From Actinomycetota bacterium (lineage in GTDB: Bacteria; Actinomycetota; Thermoleophilia; Gaiellales; Gaiellaceae): DNA of 30,317 nt. Shown here piece after piece: positions 7,186-15,478 of the stretch. Under the pieces are notes generated by a model. It did no database searches. It worked only from the letters and a program-made list of their open reading frames with translations, and had not been told where the DNA came from. Location of the stretch: positions 1 to 30,317 of the forward strand of contig VAXD01000046.1 of the NCBI GenBank assembly GCA_005884155.1, in the 5' to 3' direction. Numbering within the stretch: position 1 is the first letter of the stretch; each line of letters starts with the position of its first letter. A program made the translations under genes and the position numbers.

Positions 7186-8535
7186 ATGCGCACGGGGGGA
7201 TCGTGGCCGCCCCGCTCGATCGTCGTCGAGGACGGCGGCACCGAGACGGGGGTCGGCGAGTACACGGGGGCGGTCGGCCCGCGGTTGCTCATCTACTCAC
7301 AGGACGGCCAGGGGCTCGGTCACCTACGGCGCACGTCGGCCATCGCCGCCGAGTTCCTGCGCGCCTGTCCCGACGCCTGCGTGCTCACGGTGTCGGACTC
7401 GCCCCTCGGGACGTTCTTCGGCATGGCCCCGAACCAGGACTACCTGAAGCTCCCGTCGCTGGTGAAGACCGGCGCAGGCGCGTGGCACTCGCTCTCGCTC
7501 CCGCTCCCGAGCAACGAGCTCCTCGGGCTGCGGCGCGACCTGATCTGCAGCGCCGCGCTCAGCTTCCGCCCGGACATCGTGCTCGTCGATCACATGCCGC
7601 ACGGCGCCCTGGGTGAGCTGCTCCCCACCCTCGAGGCGCTGCGATCGACTCCCGCCAAGCTCGTGCTCGGGCTGCGCGACATCCTCGATGCCCCGCACGT
7701 CGTACGCAGCCGATGGCGGGCAGAAGGGGCGTATGCCGCGGTCGAGGAGCACTACGACCTCGTGCTGGTCTACGGCAGCCGCGCCGTCTTCGACGTGGCC
7801 ACCCAGTACGCGTGGTCCGGCGACGCCGCCAGCCGCCTCGTCTACTGCGGCTACGTGTGCAGCCCGCTGGCCGCCCACGGTGCCGAGCGGGTCCGCGCGA
7901 AGTGCATGGCGTTGGCGACGGGAGCCGCGCTGGGGCGCGCTCGGAGAAGGAAGCTCGAGGCCGCCAGTGCCGAACCACGCCTCGTAGTGGCCATGGCCGG
8001 GGGCGGGGCGGACGCCTATCCCCTCATGGACGCGTTGATCGACGCGTTCCCGAAGATCCAGGCCTCGCACCGGTGCGCGCTGGCGATGATCACCGGCCCC
8101 TTCATGCCTGCCTCCGAGCGTCGCGACCTGCAGTCGCGCGCGCAGGGCCGGCCGATCAAGGTGCGCAAGTCGGTGAGCGACATCCCCAGCTACATCGCGG
8201 CAGCCGACGCCGTGGTGGGCATGGCCGGCTACAACACGACCGCCGAGATCCTCCGCATCGGGACGCCGGCGGTGCTCGTGCCTCGCGCCGCTCCCAGCGC
8301 CGAGCAGCGCATGCGCGCCCAGTTGTTCGGAGAGCGCGGCTGGGCGCACGTCGTCGATCCCGACGACCTCTCACCCGAGACGCTGGCGGACGCGGTGGTC
8401 GCCGCGCTTTCAGGCGGACCGGCGACCGAAGGTCCCGACCTCGCGGGGCTGGAGGTCGCGGTCGGCGAGATCCTTTCGCTGCTCGACGTCGACGAGATCG
8501 GTGAGGACGTTCGTCCGGCTCTCCTGGAGTTGTGA
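7186..8535 (+). CDS. GT-B fold glycosyltransferase (MurG/GT28-like, COG4671 type)
   Basis: This is a 449-residue predicted glycosyltransferase. The N-terminal Rossmann domain opens with LLIYSQDGQGLGHLRRT (residues 34-50), a Gly-rich acceptor-side loop as in MurG and UGT-like enzymes, followed by FRPDIVLVDHMPHG. The C-terminal domain has LVVAMAGGGADAY and then AADAVVGMAGYNTTAEIL...GTPAVLVPR (about 338-366), the nucleotide-sugar binding signature of GT28-like proteins. It would transfer a sugar from a nucleotide donor in the cytoplasm; donor and acceptor are unknown. It opens a run of overlapping genes and shares its end with the next start at 8532-8535. The ATG at 7186 has a modest AGGGCGAG upstream, and the first 30 residues are poorly conserved-looking. 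Confidence 0.82.
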   Translation: MRTGGSWPPRSIVVEDGGTETGVGEYTGAVGPRLLIYSQDGQGLGHLRRTSAIAAEFLRACPDACVLTVSDSPLGTFFGMAPNQDYLKLPSLVKTGAGAWHSLSLPLPSNELLGLRRDLICSAALSFRPDIVLVDHMPHGALGELLPTLEALRSTPAKLVLGLRDILDAPHVVRSRWRAEGAYAAVEEHYDLVLVYGSRAVFDVATQYAWSGDAASRLVYCGYVCSPLAAHGAERVRAKCMALATGAALGRARRRKLEAASAEPRLVVAMAGGGADAYPLMDALIDAFPKIQASHRCALAMITGPFMPASERRDLQSRAQGRPIKVRKSVSDIPSYIAAADAVVGMAGYNTTAEILRIGTPAVLVPRAAPSAEQRMRAQLFGERGWAHVVDPDDLSPETLADAVVAALSGGPATEGPDLAGLEVAVGEILSLLDVDEIGEDVRPALLEL

Positions 8536-9878
8536 CCGTGCACGTCGACGACGTTCTCTCGGGCCGGACCGGAGCGCTCGGAGTCCGTGGTGCGCTGCGC
8601 TCCTCCTCGTTGCGCAGGCGAGTCCGCGGGCTGTTGATGGACGCGCTGGCGCGCCCGACGCCCCTCGGCCCCTGCCGGCTGCGGCGGACGAAGTTCAAGC
8701 CCGGCCGCAAGCTCACCGCCTACCTCGACGCGGACATCGCGGGACATGGCGGTCCCAGGGCCATCGCGGTCACGTGGGAGGCGGCAGGCGGCGCGACCGA
8801 CGGGCCCTCGGCCCACGAAGCTGCGCTCGAAGCAGAGGCGGGACGACGGGGGTTGCGCACACCGTTTCGCCGCCTGACCGCCGAGGCTCGCGACGTCCGG
8901 ATGCGCGTCGACATCGCGCCCCTCGATGCCGCCTTCCCGCAACTCGTGCGTCTTTCCGATCCCGCATACGTGGCGGAGCTCGTCGGCGGCTCGACCCGTT
9001 TCGAGGTCGTCACCGTGCGCTACCGTCCGCGCCAACGCCACGTCCTGCTGTATCGCCCGGCTGCAGCTCACCATGGGCCGACGCTCTTCGCCAAGCTCTA
9101 CCGCGACGACGCCGGCGCGCGTGAGCACCTCGTGGCGCTCGCGGTCGCCGACCTCCTCGACGAGGCACGCGACTGCGCCGGCGCCCGCCCGCTCGCCTAC
9201 CTCGACCACGACGACCGGGCCGTCCTGTTCGCGTCGCTGCCGGGACGACCGCTGTCGACGTGTCTCCGTGGCGGCACACGAGCCGCGGGCGTGCACCTCC
9301 GTCAGGGCGGAGCGGCTCTCCGTCGGCTGCACGCCGCCCCAGCGGAGCTCAGCGCCCTCGTCGAACCGCACGCCGTGGAAGCCGAGTTGATCGCGACCGA
9401 GCGTGCGAGCGAGGCGATCCAACACCTCCTGCCGTCATCAGGAGCAGCCGTGCGCGACATCCTGGCCCGCACGCGCGACCTCTTGGACCAGGTGCCGGCC
9501 GAACCCGCGTGCTTCGTCCACGGCGACTACAAGGCCGACCACCTGCTCGTCGGCCGCGCGGGTGTCACCCTCATCGACTTCGACCGGTGCGCGCGATCGG
9601 AGCCGGCGCTCGACCTGGCCAAGTTCCTCGCGGACGTGCGCTGGTGGACCGAGCGGCGGCCGGGCGCGGTTGCGTCGGCGCAGGCGGAGTTCCTCGCCGG
9701 CTACGGCCCGACATCCCGGCCGCGGCTGGCGCGAGCGAGGGTGCTCGAGCCGCTCCTGCTCCTGAAGATGACCGCCCGACGGGTGCCGGTGCACGAGCCC
9801 GACTGGGACGGCCGCACTGCTGCTCTCGTCGCGCGGGCCGATCAACTTCTGCGCGACGTGGAGGGCGCGCGCCCATGA
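8532..9878 (+). CDS. Phosphotransferase (APH/choline-kinase fold), first of three
   Basis: This is a 448-residue kinase-fold protein. The C-lobe carries the Brenner-type catalytic loop HGDYKADHLL (His330, catalytic Asp332), where the usual Mg-binding Asn is His337, and then the metal-binding LIDFD (Asp349, Asp351). The N-lobe motif RYRPRQRHVLLY (163-174) is followed by a nucleotide-binding-type Lys188 in LFAKLY. A second, earlier copy of that motif, TKFKPGRKLTAY (53-64), lacks a following Lys. Relatives phosphorylate aminoglycosides, choline, sugars or lipid-linked alcohols. Its place between two glycosyltransferases suggests a sugar or glycolipid substrate rather than antibiotic resistance. 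GTG 8532 overlaps the previous stop; GTG 8538 sits better behind GGAG. Confidence 0.78.
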   Translation: MTVHVDDVLSGRTGALGVRGALRSSSLRRRVRGLLMDALARPTPLGPCRLRRTKFKPGRKLTAYLDADIAGHGGPRAIAVTWEAAGGATDGPSAHEAALEAEAGRRGLRTPFRRLTAEARDVRMRVDIAPLDAAFPQLVRLSDPAYVAELVGGSTRFEVVTVRYRPRQRHVLLYRPAAAHHGPTLFAKLYRDDAGAREHLVALAVADLLDEARDCAGARPLAYLDHDDRAVLFASLPGRPLSTCLRGGTRAAGVHLRQGGAALRRLHAAPAELSALVEPHAVEAELIATERASEAIQHLLPSSGAAVRDILARTRDLLDQVPAEPACFVHGDYKADHLLVGRAGVTLIDFDRCARSEPALDLAKFLADVRWWTERRPGAVASAQAEFLAGYGPTSRPRLARARVLEPLLLLKMTARRVPVHEPDWDGRTAALVARADQLLRDVEGARP

Positions 9879-11140
9879 CCGTCCGCGTTGCCCCGTCGCG
9901 ACCCGGAGCCGGGAACGTGCTCACCTCGCTCGACCCGGCGCTCCCTCCGATCGCCGAGTCGTTCGATCTCGGCGCGGTCAGGCGGCTGTTCGAGAGAACC
10001 TGGCTCCGGCCCATCATCTGCTGCACGTTGCTCAGTGCCCGTTACGAACCCGGTGCTCGCTGCGTCACGACGTACGCGCTGGAAGCCGGCAACGGCGACG
10101 GCACGCGGGCGCGCACCATCGGCGTGGTGGAGCTGACGCCGGCCGGCCGCAGCCACCGCCGCTACGACGAGGACCCCCTTCTCCCGGGTTTGGCTGCGGC
10201 GACCGACGCCGCGGTCGTCGCGTCGCGGCTCGGCTCCTGTTGCGCGGCTGCCCTCGAGGCTTGCACCGTCACGCCGGTTCGCTACCGCCCCGGTGCGCGC
10301 GCGGTCCTGCGGTACGGGCTCACGACGTCCGCCGGACCGGTCCTCCTCTACGGCAAGGTGCTCGCAGAAGGTGCCCGCGCGCTCGGCGCCGCGCTCACCG
10401 GCCTGCACGAAGTCGAGAAGGCGGACCCCGGGGCGCCGTCGGTGCTCCCGCCGGTCGCGCGGCTCGACGACCTCGGGCTGGTGGTCCAGGCGGAGGTCGC
10501 GGGCGAGCCGCTCCACGCGCTCGCGTTCAGCACCGCGCTTCCGTCGGCCGAACGCGTGGCGCTGCTCCGACGCGCCGGCCGCGCCATCGCCGCGCTGCAC
10601 GGCGGGAGTGGCCCATCGGCTCCCAGCCGCACGCCGGCAGACGACCTGCGCGAGCTCTGCGCCTACCTGCCCGCCGTGACTCGTGCCGACCCATCGCTCG
10701 CGAACCGGCTCACCCGTGCGGTCGAGCGAGCCCGCCTCGCGTCGAGCGACGTCGATGGGGCCGTGGTGCCGAGCCACGGGTCACTGCGCACCGACCAGCT
10801 GTACGTGTCGGCAAAGCGCGTGACGCTCATCGACCTCGACGGCTACTGCTGGTCGCAACGCGCCCGCGACATCGGCAACCTCCTGGCGTACCTGCGGTGG
10901 AAGGCCATCCGTCAGCCCGAGCACCGGGCGCTCGTGGCCGAAGGTCGCCGTGCGTTCCGCGCCGCGTACCGGCGGACCGGTGACATGCCGGCCGATGACC
11001 TCGTTCGCACCGCCGAGGCCATCTCGCTGCTCAAGATCGCAGGCCGCCGCTTCCGCAACCTGTCGGTCCGCGAGTGGCCGAGGGTGCCCGCGCTCGTCGA
11101 TGCCGCGCTCGACCTGCTCGCGACGGGAGGAAGCGGGTGA
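9875..11140 (+). CDS. APH-fold protein with degraded catalytic loop, second of three
   Basis: This is a 421-residue paralogue of its neighbours. The N-lobe motif is present twice: RYEPGARCVTTY at 56-67 and RYRPGARAVLRY at 136-147. Only the second is followed by a Lys (161, LLYGKVL). The catalytic loop reads HGSLRTDQLY (301-310), so the catalytic Asp is Ser303 and the metal-binding Asn is Gln308. The later metal motif is LIDLD (Asp320, Asp322). The missing base suggests a pseudokinase or an allosteric or substrate-presenting partner of the flanking kinases, although activity with another residue cannot be excluded. The ATG at 9875 overlaps the upstream stop (ATGA), with GGAGGG nine bases before it. 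Its end overlaps the next GTG. Confidence 0.75.
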   Translation: MTVRVAPSRPGAGNVLTSLDPALPPIAESFDLGAVRRLFERTWLRPIICCTLLSARYEPGARCVTTYALEAGNGDGTRARTIGVVELTPAGRSHRRYDEDPLLPGLAAATDAAVVASRLGSCCAAALEACTVTPVRYRPGARAVLRYGLTTSAGPVLLYGKVLAEGARALGAALTGLHEVEKADPGAPSVLPPVARLDDLGLVVQAEVAGEPLHALAFSTALPSAERVALLRRAGRAIAALHGGSGPSAPSRTPADDLRELCAYLPAVTRADPSLANRLTRAVERARLASSDVDGAVVPSHGSLRTDQLYVSAKRVTLIDLDGYCWSQRARDIGNLLAYLRWKAIRQPEHRALVAEGRRAFRAAYRRTGDMPADDLVRTAEAISLLKIAGRRFRNLSVREWPRVPALVDAALDLLATGGSG

Positions 11141-12126
11141 GCTGTCCCGCGGTCACGACCACGAGCCGCACTGCGCTCGAACTGTTGCTCGACGTCGAGG
11201 CGATGACCGCGCGACTCCGAGCGCAGCTCGGTTCCCCCGCCCTCATCCTGCACACGGCGACACTCGTCGACCACAAGCCGGGAAACCGAGCGGTGGTGCA
11301 CTACCTCGGCGAGCAGTCGGGCCGTGCCGTCGCCTTCTACGCCAAGGCCTACCCCGAGCCGGCACGGGCCGCCTTCGTCCACGACCTCGTGTGCCGGCTG
11401 TGCGACGTCTTCGCGGCCGCTCCCGATCTGCGCGCGCCTCAGCCGCTGGGCTTCGACCCTGACCTGGCGCTCGTCGTGTACGCCCCGGTCGCCGGGATCC
11501 CGCTGGACCGGCTGGCATCGAGACCCGAGCTCTCGTCCGCGCTGGCTGACGCGGCGCGATGGCTGGCCACGCTCCACGGCTCGCGGCTACGACTTGATCG
11601 CACCTTCGACGTGGCGCTCGAGACGGCCGACGCAGGGACCTGGGCCGGGCTCGTCGCGACCCGACTCCCGAACGCGGGAGCGGTCGCCTTCCGACTTGCG
11701 GACGCGCTGCAAGCCACGCGGCCGCCCCTCCGCGTCGACGCGCCGAGCCCCATCCACAAGGACTTCCACTACGGGCACGTGCTCGTCGGGGGCGGGGTGG
11801 GTGTCATCGATTTCGACGAGGTCCGGCTCGGCGATCCCAACCTCGATCTCGCCCACTTCTGCGCCAACCTCCACCTCCTGGCGGTGCGGACCGGCGCGCC
11901 GCGCACCGAGCGGGACCGGTGGCTGCGCTCGTTCCTCGGCGCCTACTCGGACGCGACGGGCCGCGAACCCGACGCGGCCTTCGGTTGGTATGCCGCCTAC
12001 ACGTGCGTGAAGATCGCCAAGCAGGTGTCGACGGGGCGCGGGCCTCAGCCGAGGCCGGCCGGCGAGGCGCGCGCCGCGCAGGTCGACCTGATCCTGCGGG
12101 AGGGGCTGGCATGGCTGGCGCGGTGA
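11137..12126 (+). CDS. APH-fold phosphotransferase, third of three
   Basis: This is a 329-residue, single-N-lobe member of the trio. The N-lobe motif is DHKPGNRAVVHY (45-56), followed by Lys70 in FYAKAYPE. The catalytic loop HKDFHYGHVL (207-216) keeps the catalytic Asp209 but has His214 for the usual Asn. The metal motif is VIDFD (Asp225, Asp227), followed by NLDLAHFCANLHLL. It is therefore probably an active small-molecule or glycan kinase; the substrate is unknown. The GTG at 11137 is chosen over longer in-frame starts because GGGAGG lies seven bases upstream and the GTGA overlap with the previous gene repeats the pattern of the cluster. Confidence 0.8.
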   Translation: MSCPAVTTTSRTALELLLDVEAMTARLRAQLGSPALILHTATLVDHKPGNRAVVHYLGEQSGRAVAFYAKAYPEPARAAFVHDLVCRLCDVFAAAPDLRAPQPLGFDPDLALVVYAPVAGIPLDRLASRPELSSALADAARWLATLHGSRLRLDRTFDVALETADAGTWAGLVATRLPNAGAVAFRLADALQATRPPLRVDAPSPIHKDFHYGHVLVGGGVGVIDFDEVRLGDPNLDLAHFCANLHLLAVRTGAPRTERDRWLRSFLGAYSDATGREPDAAFGWYAAYTCVKIAKQVSTGRGPQPRPAGEARAAQVDLILREGLAWLAR

Positions 12127-13499
12127 CGGAGCACGATCGCGGCCCCGTACGGGTCGCGTACATCGTCCGCAGCTGGCCGCGCCTGTCGCAGACGTTCATC
12201 GTCAACGAGGTGCTGGCCCTCGAACGGCTCGGGCTCACGATCGACGTGTTCCGCATGACCGCCGTCCATGGTCCCGAAGCGCACGATCACGCCGGCGAGG
12301 CGCGCGCTGCGGTTCACGACCTCGAAGCCGCGCGCCACGGCAACCGAGCCGCGCTCGTCGCCGAGCACATGGGCGTGTTGGTCGGGTCCCCGATGCGCTA
12401 CCTGAGCACGGTTGCGTTCGTGCTGCGTGGGAAGCAGCTGGCCGCCGGCTACTCGACGAGCACGCGCGGTACGTGCTTCCGCCATGCTGTGCACCTCGCC
12501 GCGCTCGCGCGTTCCGAGCGCCGGCGCGGCCGACCCTTCGCGCGGATCCATGCCCACTTCGCTCACGATCCGGCGCTGGTCGGGCTCCTCGCGCACCGGC
12601 TCACGGGCATCTCGTTCAGCCTCACCGCGCACGCACGTGAGCTCTACGGCATCCCGCGGGCCGCGCTCGCGGCTCGGGTCCGCGTGGCGTGCGCAGTCGT
12701 CACGTGTTGCGCGGCCAACGCCGAATACATCCGCAACTCGGTAGGTGGGGCTCGCGTGCACCTCGTCCACCACGGCGTCGATCTCGAGCGGTTCCACCCT
12801 CGTCCGCGAGCCGTCGACTCGAGGCTGCCTCTGATTCTCTCCGTCGGTCGCCTGGTGGAGAAGAAGGGCTTCTTCGACCTCCTGGACGCGTGCGCCGAGC
12901 TGACCGCCGAAGGCCACCGCTTCCGGTGCGCGATCTACGGCGACGGGCCCCTGCTGGAGAGGCTCGAGGCGCGGTGCGAGCAGTTGGGGTTGGCGGACAC
13001 CGTCACGTTCGCAGGCGCCCGCTCGCCGCGGGAGCTGGTGCCGCTCTTCCAACGCGCCGACGTGTTCGCCCTGACCCCGTTCATCACAGACGACGGTGAC
13101 CGCGACGGCGTGCCGAACGTGCTCGTCGAGGCCATGGCGTGCGGCGTCCCCGTGGTGAGCACTTCGGTCGGCGGCATCCCCGACCTCGTGCGCCATGGCG
13201 AGAACGGGCTGCTCGCTCCGCCGCACGACGTGGCCGCCATCGCTGGTCACCTGACCGAGCTGCTCGCGGACGCAGACCGCCGTCGGCGCATGGGCGCGAA
13301 GGCGCGGGTCACGGTCGAAGCGGGCTTCGACGCCCGCGTCGCCGCCGGGAGGATGGCGGTGCTCCTCGGCGCCGCGAGCTGGGAGCCGGGCTCGGCGCCG
13401 CGTCACTGTGGCCCTGCGCCCCGCTCCCCCACACCCGAGGTCGTCGGCGAGGGGCGCAACCGCATCGACACACCCGCCGGAGGAACGAGATGCAGGTGA
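12111..13499 (+). CDS. GT4-family glycosyltransferase
   Basis: This is a 462-residue retaining GT-B enzyme. It starts with the SWPRLSQTFIVNEVLALE block seen in colanic-acid and capsule glycosyltransferases of the WcaL/AmsK kind. It has HAHFAHDPALVGLLA and SFSLTAHARELYG in the N-terminal domain. The GT4 core is LSVGRLVEKKGFFDLLDA, IYGDGPLLERLE, and GVPNVLVEAMACGVPVVST with the donor-binding Glu. It would add a sugar to a lipid-linked or soluble glycan in the cytoplasm. The ATG at 12111 follows GGAGGGG and overlaps the preceding kinase gene by 16 bases; GTG 12123 (GTGA overlap) is an alternative. The extreme C-terminus (Arg/Pro-rich) looks unconserved. Confidence 0.9.
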   Translation: MAGAVTEHDRGPVRVAYIVRSWPRLSQTFIVNEVLALERLGLTIDVFRMTAVHGPEAHDHAGEARAAVHDLEAARHGNRAALVAEHMGVLVGSPMRYLSTVAFVLRGKQLAAGYSTSTRGTCFRHAVHLAALARSERRRGRPFARIHAHFAHDPALVGLLAHRLTGISFSLTAHARELYGIPRAALAARVRVACAVVTCCAANAEYIRNSVGGARVHLVHHGVDLERFHPRPRAVDSRLPLILSVGRLVEKKGFFDLLDACAELTAEGHRFRCAIYGDGPLLERLEARCEQLGLADTVTFAGARSPRELVPLFQRADVFALTPFITDDGDRDGVPNVLVEAMACGVPVVSTSVGGIPDLVRHGENGLLAPPHDVAAIAGHLTELLADADRRRRMGAKARVTVEAGFDARVAAGRMAVLLGAASWEPGSAPRHCGPAPRSPTPEVVGEGRNRIDTPAGGTRCR

Positions 13500-15478
13500 G
13501 GGTCAACAGAGGAAAGCACTCGGCGCGAGCACCGAGCCCGCGCGGCGGCGAAGAGGCGCGACGCGTGCTGAAGCTGCTCGTGCGCTTCTCCGGGGGTCGC
13601 CGGCTCTACGTGCTCGCCTTGGTGATGCTGGTCTTCGAGGCCGTCACCGCGGTGGCCCAGGTCTGGCCGCTCGCCTACCTGATCGACTTCCTGAACGGGC
13701 AGAGGCCGCCGCTCGGGATCGACCTGCCTCTCTTCTCGACGCCGCGCAGCGAGACCGTGGCGATCCTCACCGGCGGCCTGATCTTGCTCACGATGGTCAA
13801 CAGCCTCGGAGACTCCCTGGCCGAGATCTTCCTGGCCCGGGGCGGTCGGGTGCTCGGCTACAACGTCCGCTCCGAGCTGCACGCCCACCTCCAACGGCTC
13901 TCGCTCGCGTTCCACGACCAGCGCCGCACGGGCGACATGCTCACCCGGGTCACGAGCGACGTGACCGCGCTGGAGGACTTCGTGGTCAAGTCGGTGAGCG
14001 ATCTCGCCGGAAGCGTCCTCGTGCTCGTCGGCACGCTCGGCTTCTTGCTCTACCAGTCGTGGATGGTGGCGGTCATCGCCCTCCTGATCGTCCCGCCGCT
14101 GGCCACCGTCTCGAACCACTACTCACAGCGCATCAAGTCCGCGTCGAAGCGGCAGCGGGCGCGCGAGGGCGACTTCGCGGACGCCGCACAGGAGATGCTC
14201 ACGTCGATCAGGGTCATCCAGACCTACGGGCGGGCCGACTACGAGACCGAGCGCTTCGGTGTGCAGAGCAGGCAGGCCATGGAGGCGGCCTTGGATACGG
14301 CCAACCTGTCTGCGCGCTTCAGCTGGGTGGTGGCCCTGCTCGAGGCGCTCTCCATCACCGCGGTGGTGTGGACGGGTCTGTGGCTGATCGACCGCAAGAC
14401 GATCACCGTGGGCCTGCTGGTCATGTTCACCGTGCTGATCCAGAACATGTTCAAGCCCACCCGCAAGATCATCCGCGAGTGGAGCACAATCGGGAAGATC
14501 TTCGCGAGCGTTGAGCGCATCGGCGAGGTGCTCGACCGGCAACCCGCGGTGGTCGACGCCCCGAACGCGGCGCCGGCTCCCGAGTTCACCGGCCACATCA
14601 GCTTCCACGACGTCAACTTCGCCTACCAGGTCGAAGCCGACGATGCGGGCAAGGCCGGCGGCTCGTCCCTCCGCGTCGCGCTGCGCGCGGTCGACCTCGA
14701 CATCCGGCCGGGCCAGGTCTTCGCCCTCGTGGGACCGAGTGGCGCGGGAAAGTCCACGATCGCGCAGCTGATCCCCCGCCTCTACGACCCCGACGCCGGC
14801 ACGGTCTGCATCGACGGCCTCGACGTCCGCGGGCTCACACTCGAGTCGCTGCGCTCACAGATCAGCGTGGTCCTGCAGGACACCGTGCTCTTCAGGAGCA
14901 CCGTGGCCGACAACATCGCGTACGGGCGGGCCCTTGCCACGCGGGACGAGATCGTCGAGGCCGCCGCGCGCGCGAACGCCGACGGCTTCATTCGCGAGCT
15001 GCCCCACGGCTACGACACCATGCTCGGCGAGCGGGCGGCAAACCTCTCGGGTGGCCAGCGCCAGCGCCTCGCGATCGCGAGAGCCTTCATCCGCAACACG
15101 CCGATCCTCATCCTCGACGAGCCGACCACGGGTCTCGACGCCGACGCCAGCGAGCAGGTGCTGCTCGGGCTGAGCTCATTGATGCAGGGCAAGACGACGG
15201 TGATCATCACCCACCACCTCAATCTCATCCGCTCGGCGGATTGCATCCTCGTGGTCGACCAGGGCCGCATCGTGGAGAAGGGGACGCACGACGAGCTGCT
15301 CGCGATGCGCGGCATCTATGCCGAGTACTACGCGAAGCAGGCGGCGCCGGTCGGCGAGGGGAGCGAGCCATCGCCCTCCGTCGTCACCGGCAACGGTGGG
15401 GGGCGGCCGGAGCTGGTTGACGGGCGGTGGTCTCTCTCGGTGAAGCCGGAGCACCTGATCCATCCCGCGCGTCAGTGA
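13490..15478 (+). CDS. ABC exporter half-transporter (membrane plus ATPase domains)
   Basis: This is a 662-residue type IV ABC exporter. About residues 38-330 form the six-helix transmembrane domain. About 365-600 form the ATPase, with Walker A GPSGAGKST (near 415), Q-loop SVVLQDTVLFRS, signature LSGGQRQRLAIARA (near 519), Walker B ILILDEPTTGLD and switch His in ITHHLNL. A homodimer would pump a substrate outward. MsbA-like relatives move lipids or glycolipids, and the surrounding glycosyltransferases suggest a glycan-bearing product. The ATG at 13490 has a textbook GGAGGAAC site upstream and overlaps the GT4 gene by ten bases. A Glu follows the Walker B Asp, so the ATPase looks active. Confidence 0.93.
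   Translation: MQVRVNRGKHSARAPSPRGGEEARRVLKLLVRFSGGRRLYVLALVMLVFEAVTAVAQVWPLAYLIDFLNGQRPPLGIDLPLFSTPRSETVAILTGGLILLTMVNSLGDSLAEIFLARGGRVLGYNVRSELHAHLQRLSLAFHDQRRTGDMLTRVTSDVTALEDFVVKSVSDLAGSVLVLVGTLGFLLYQSWMVAVIALLIVPPLATVSNHYSQRIKSASKRQRAREGDFADAAQEMLTSIRVIQTYGRADYETERFGVQSRQAMEAALDTANLSARFSWVVALLEALSITAVVWTGLWLIDRKTITVGLLVMFTVLIQNMFKPTRKIIREWSTIGKIFASVERIGEVLDRQPAVVDAPNAAPAPEFTGHISFHDVNFAYQVEADDAGKAGGSSLRVALRAVDLDIRPGQVFALVGPSGAGKSTIAQLIPRLYDPDAGTVCIDGLDVRGLTLESLRSQISVVLQDTVLFRSTVADNIAYGRALATRDEIVEAAARANADGFIRELPHGYDTMLGERAANLSGGQRQRLAIARAFIRNTPILILDEPTTGLDADASEQVLLGLSSLMQGKTTVIITHHLNLIRSADCILVVDQGRIVEKGTHDELLAMRGIYAEYYAKQAAPVGEGSEPSPSVVTGNGGGRPELVDGRWSLSVKPEHLIHPARQ

Noticed and set aside
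8532..12126. Aminoglycoside resistance genes
   Set aside because: The fold is shared, but three coupled copies inside a glycosyltransferase/exporter cluster with altered catalytic loops argue for a biosynthetic role.
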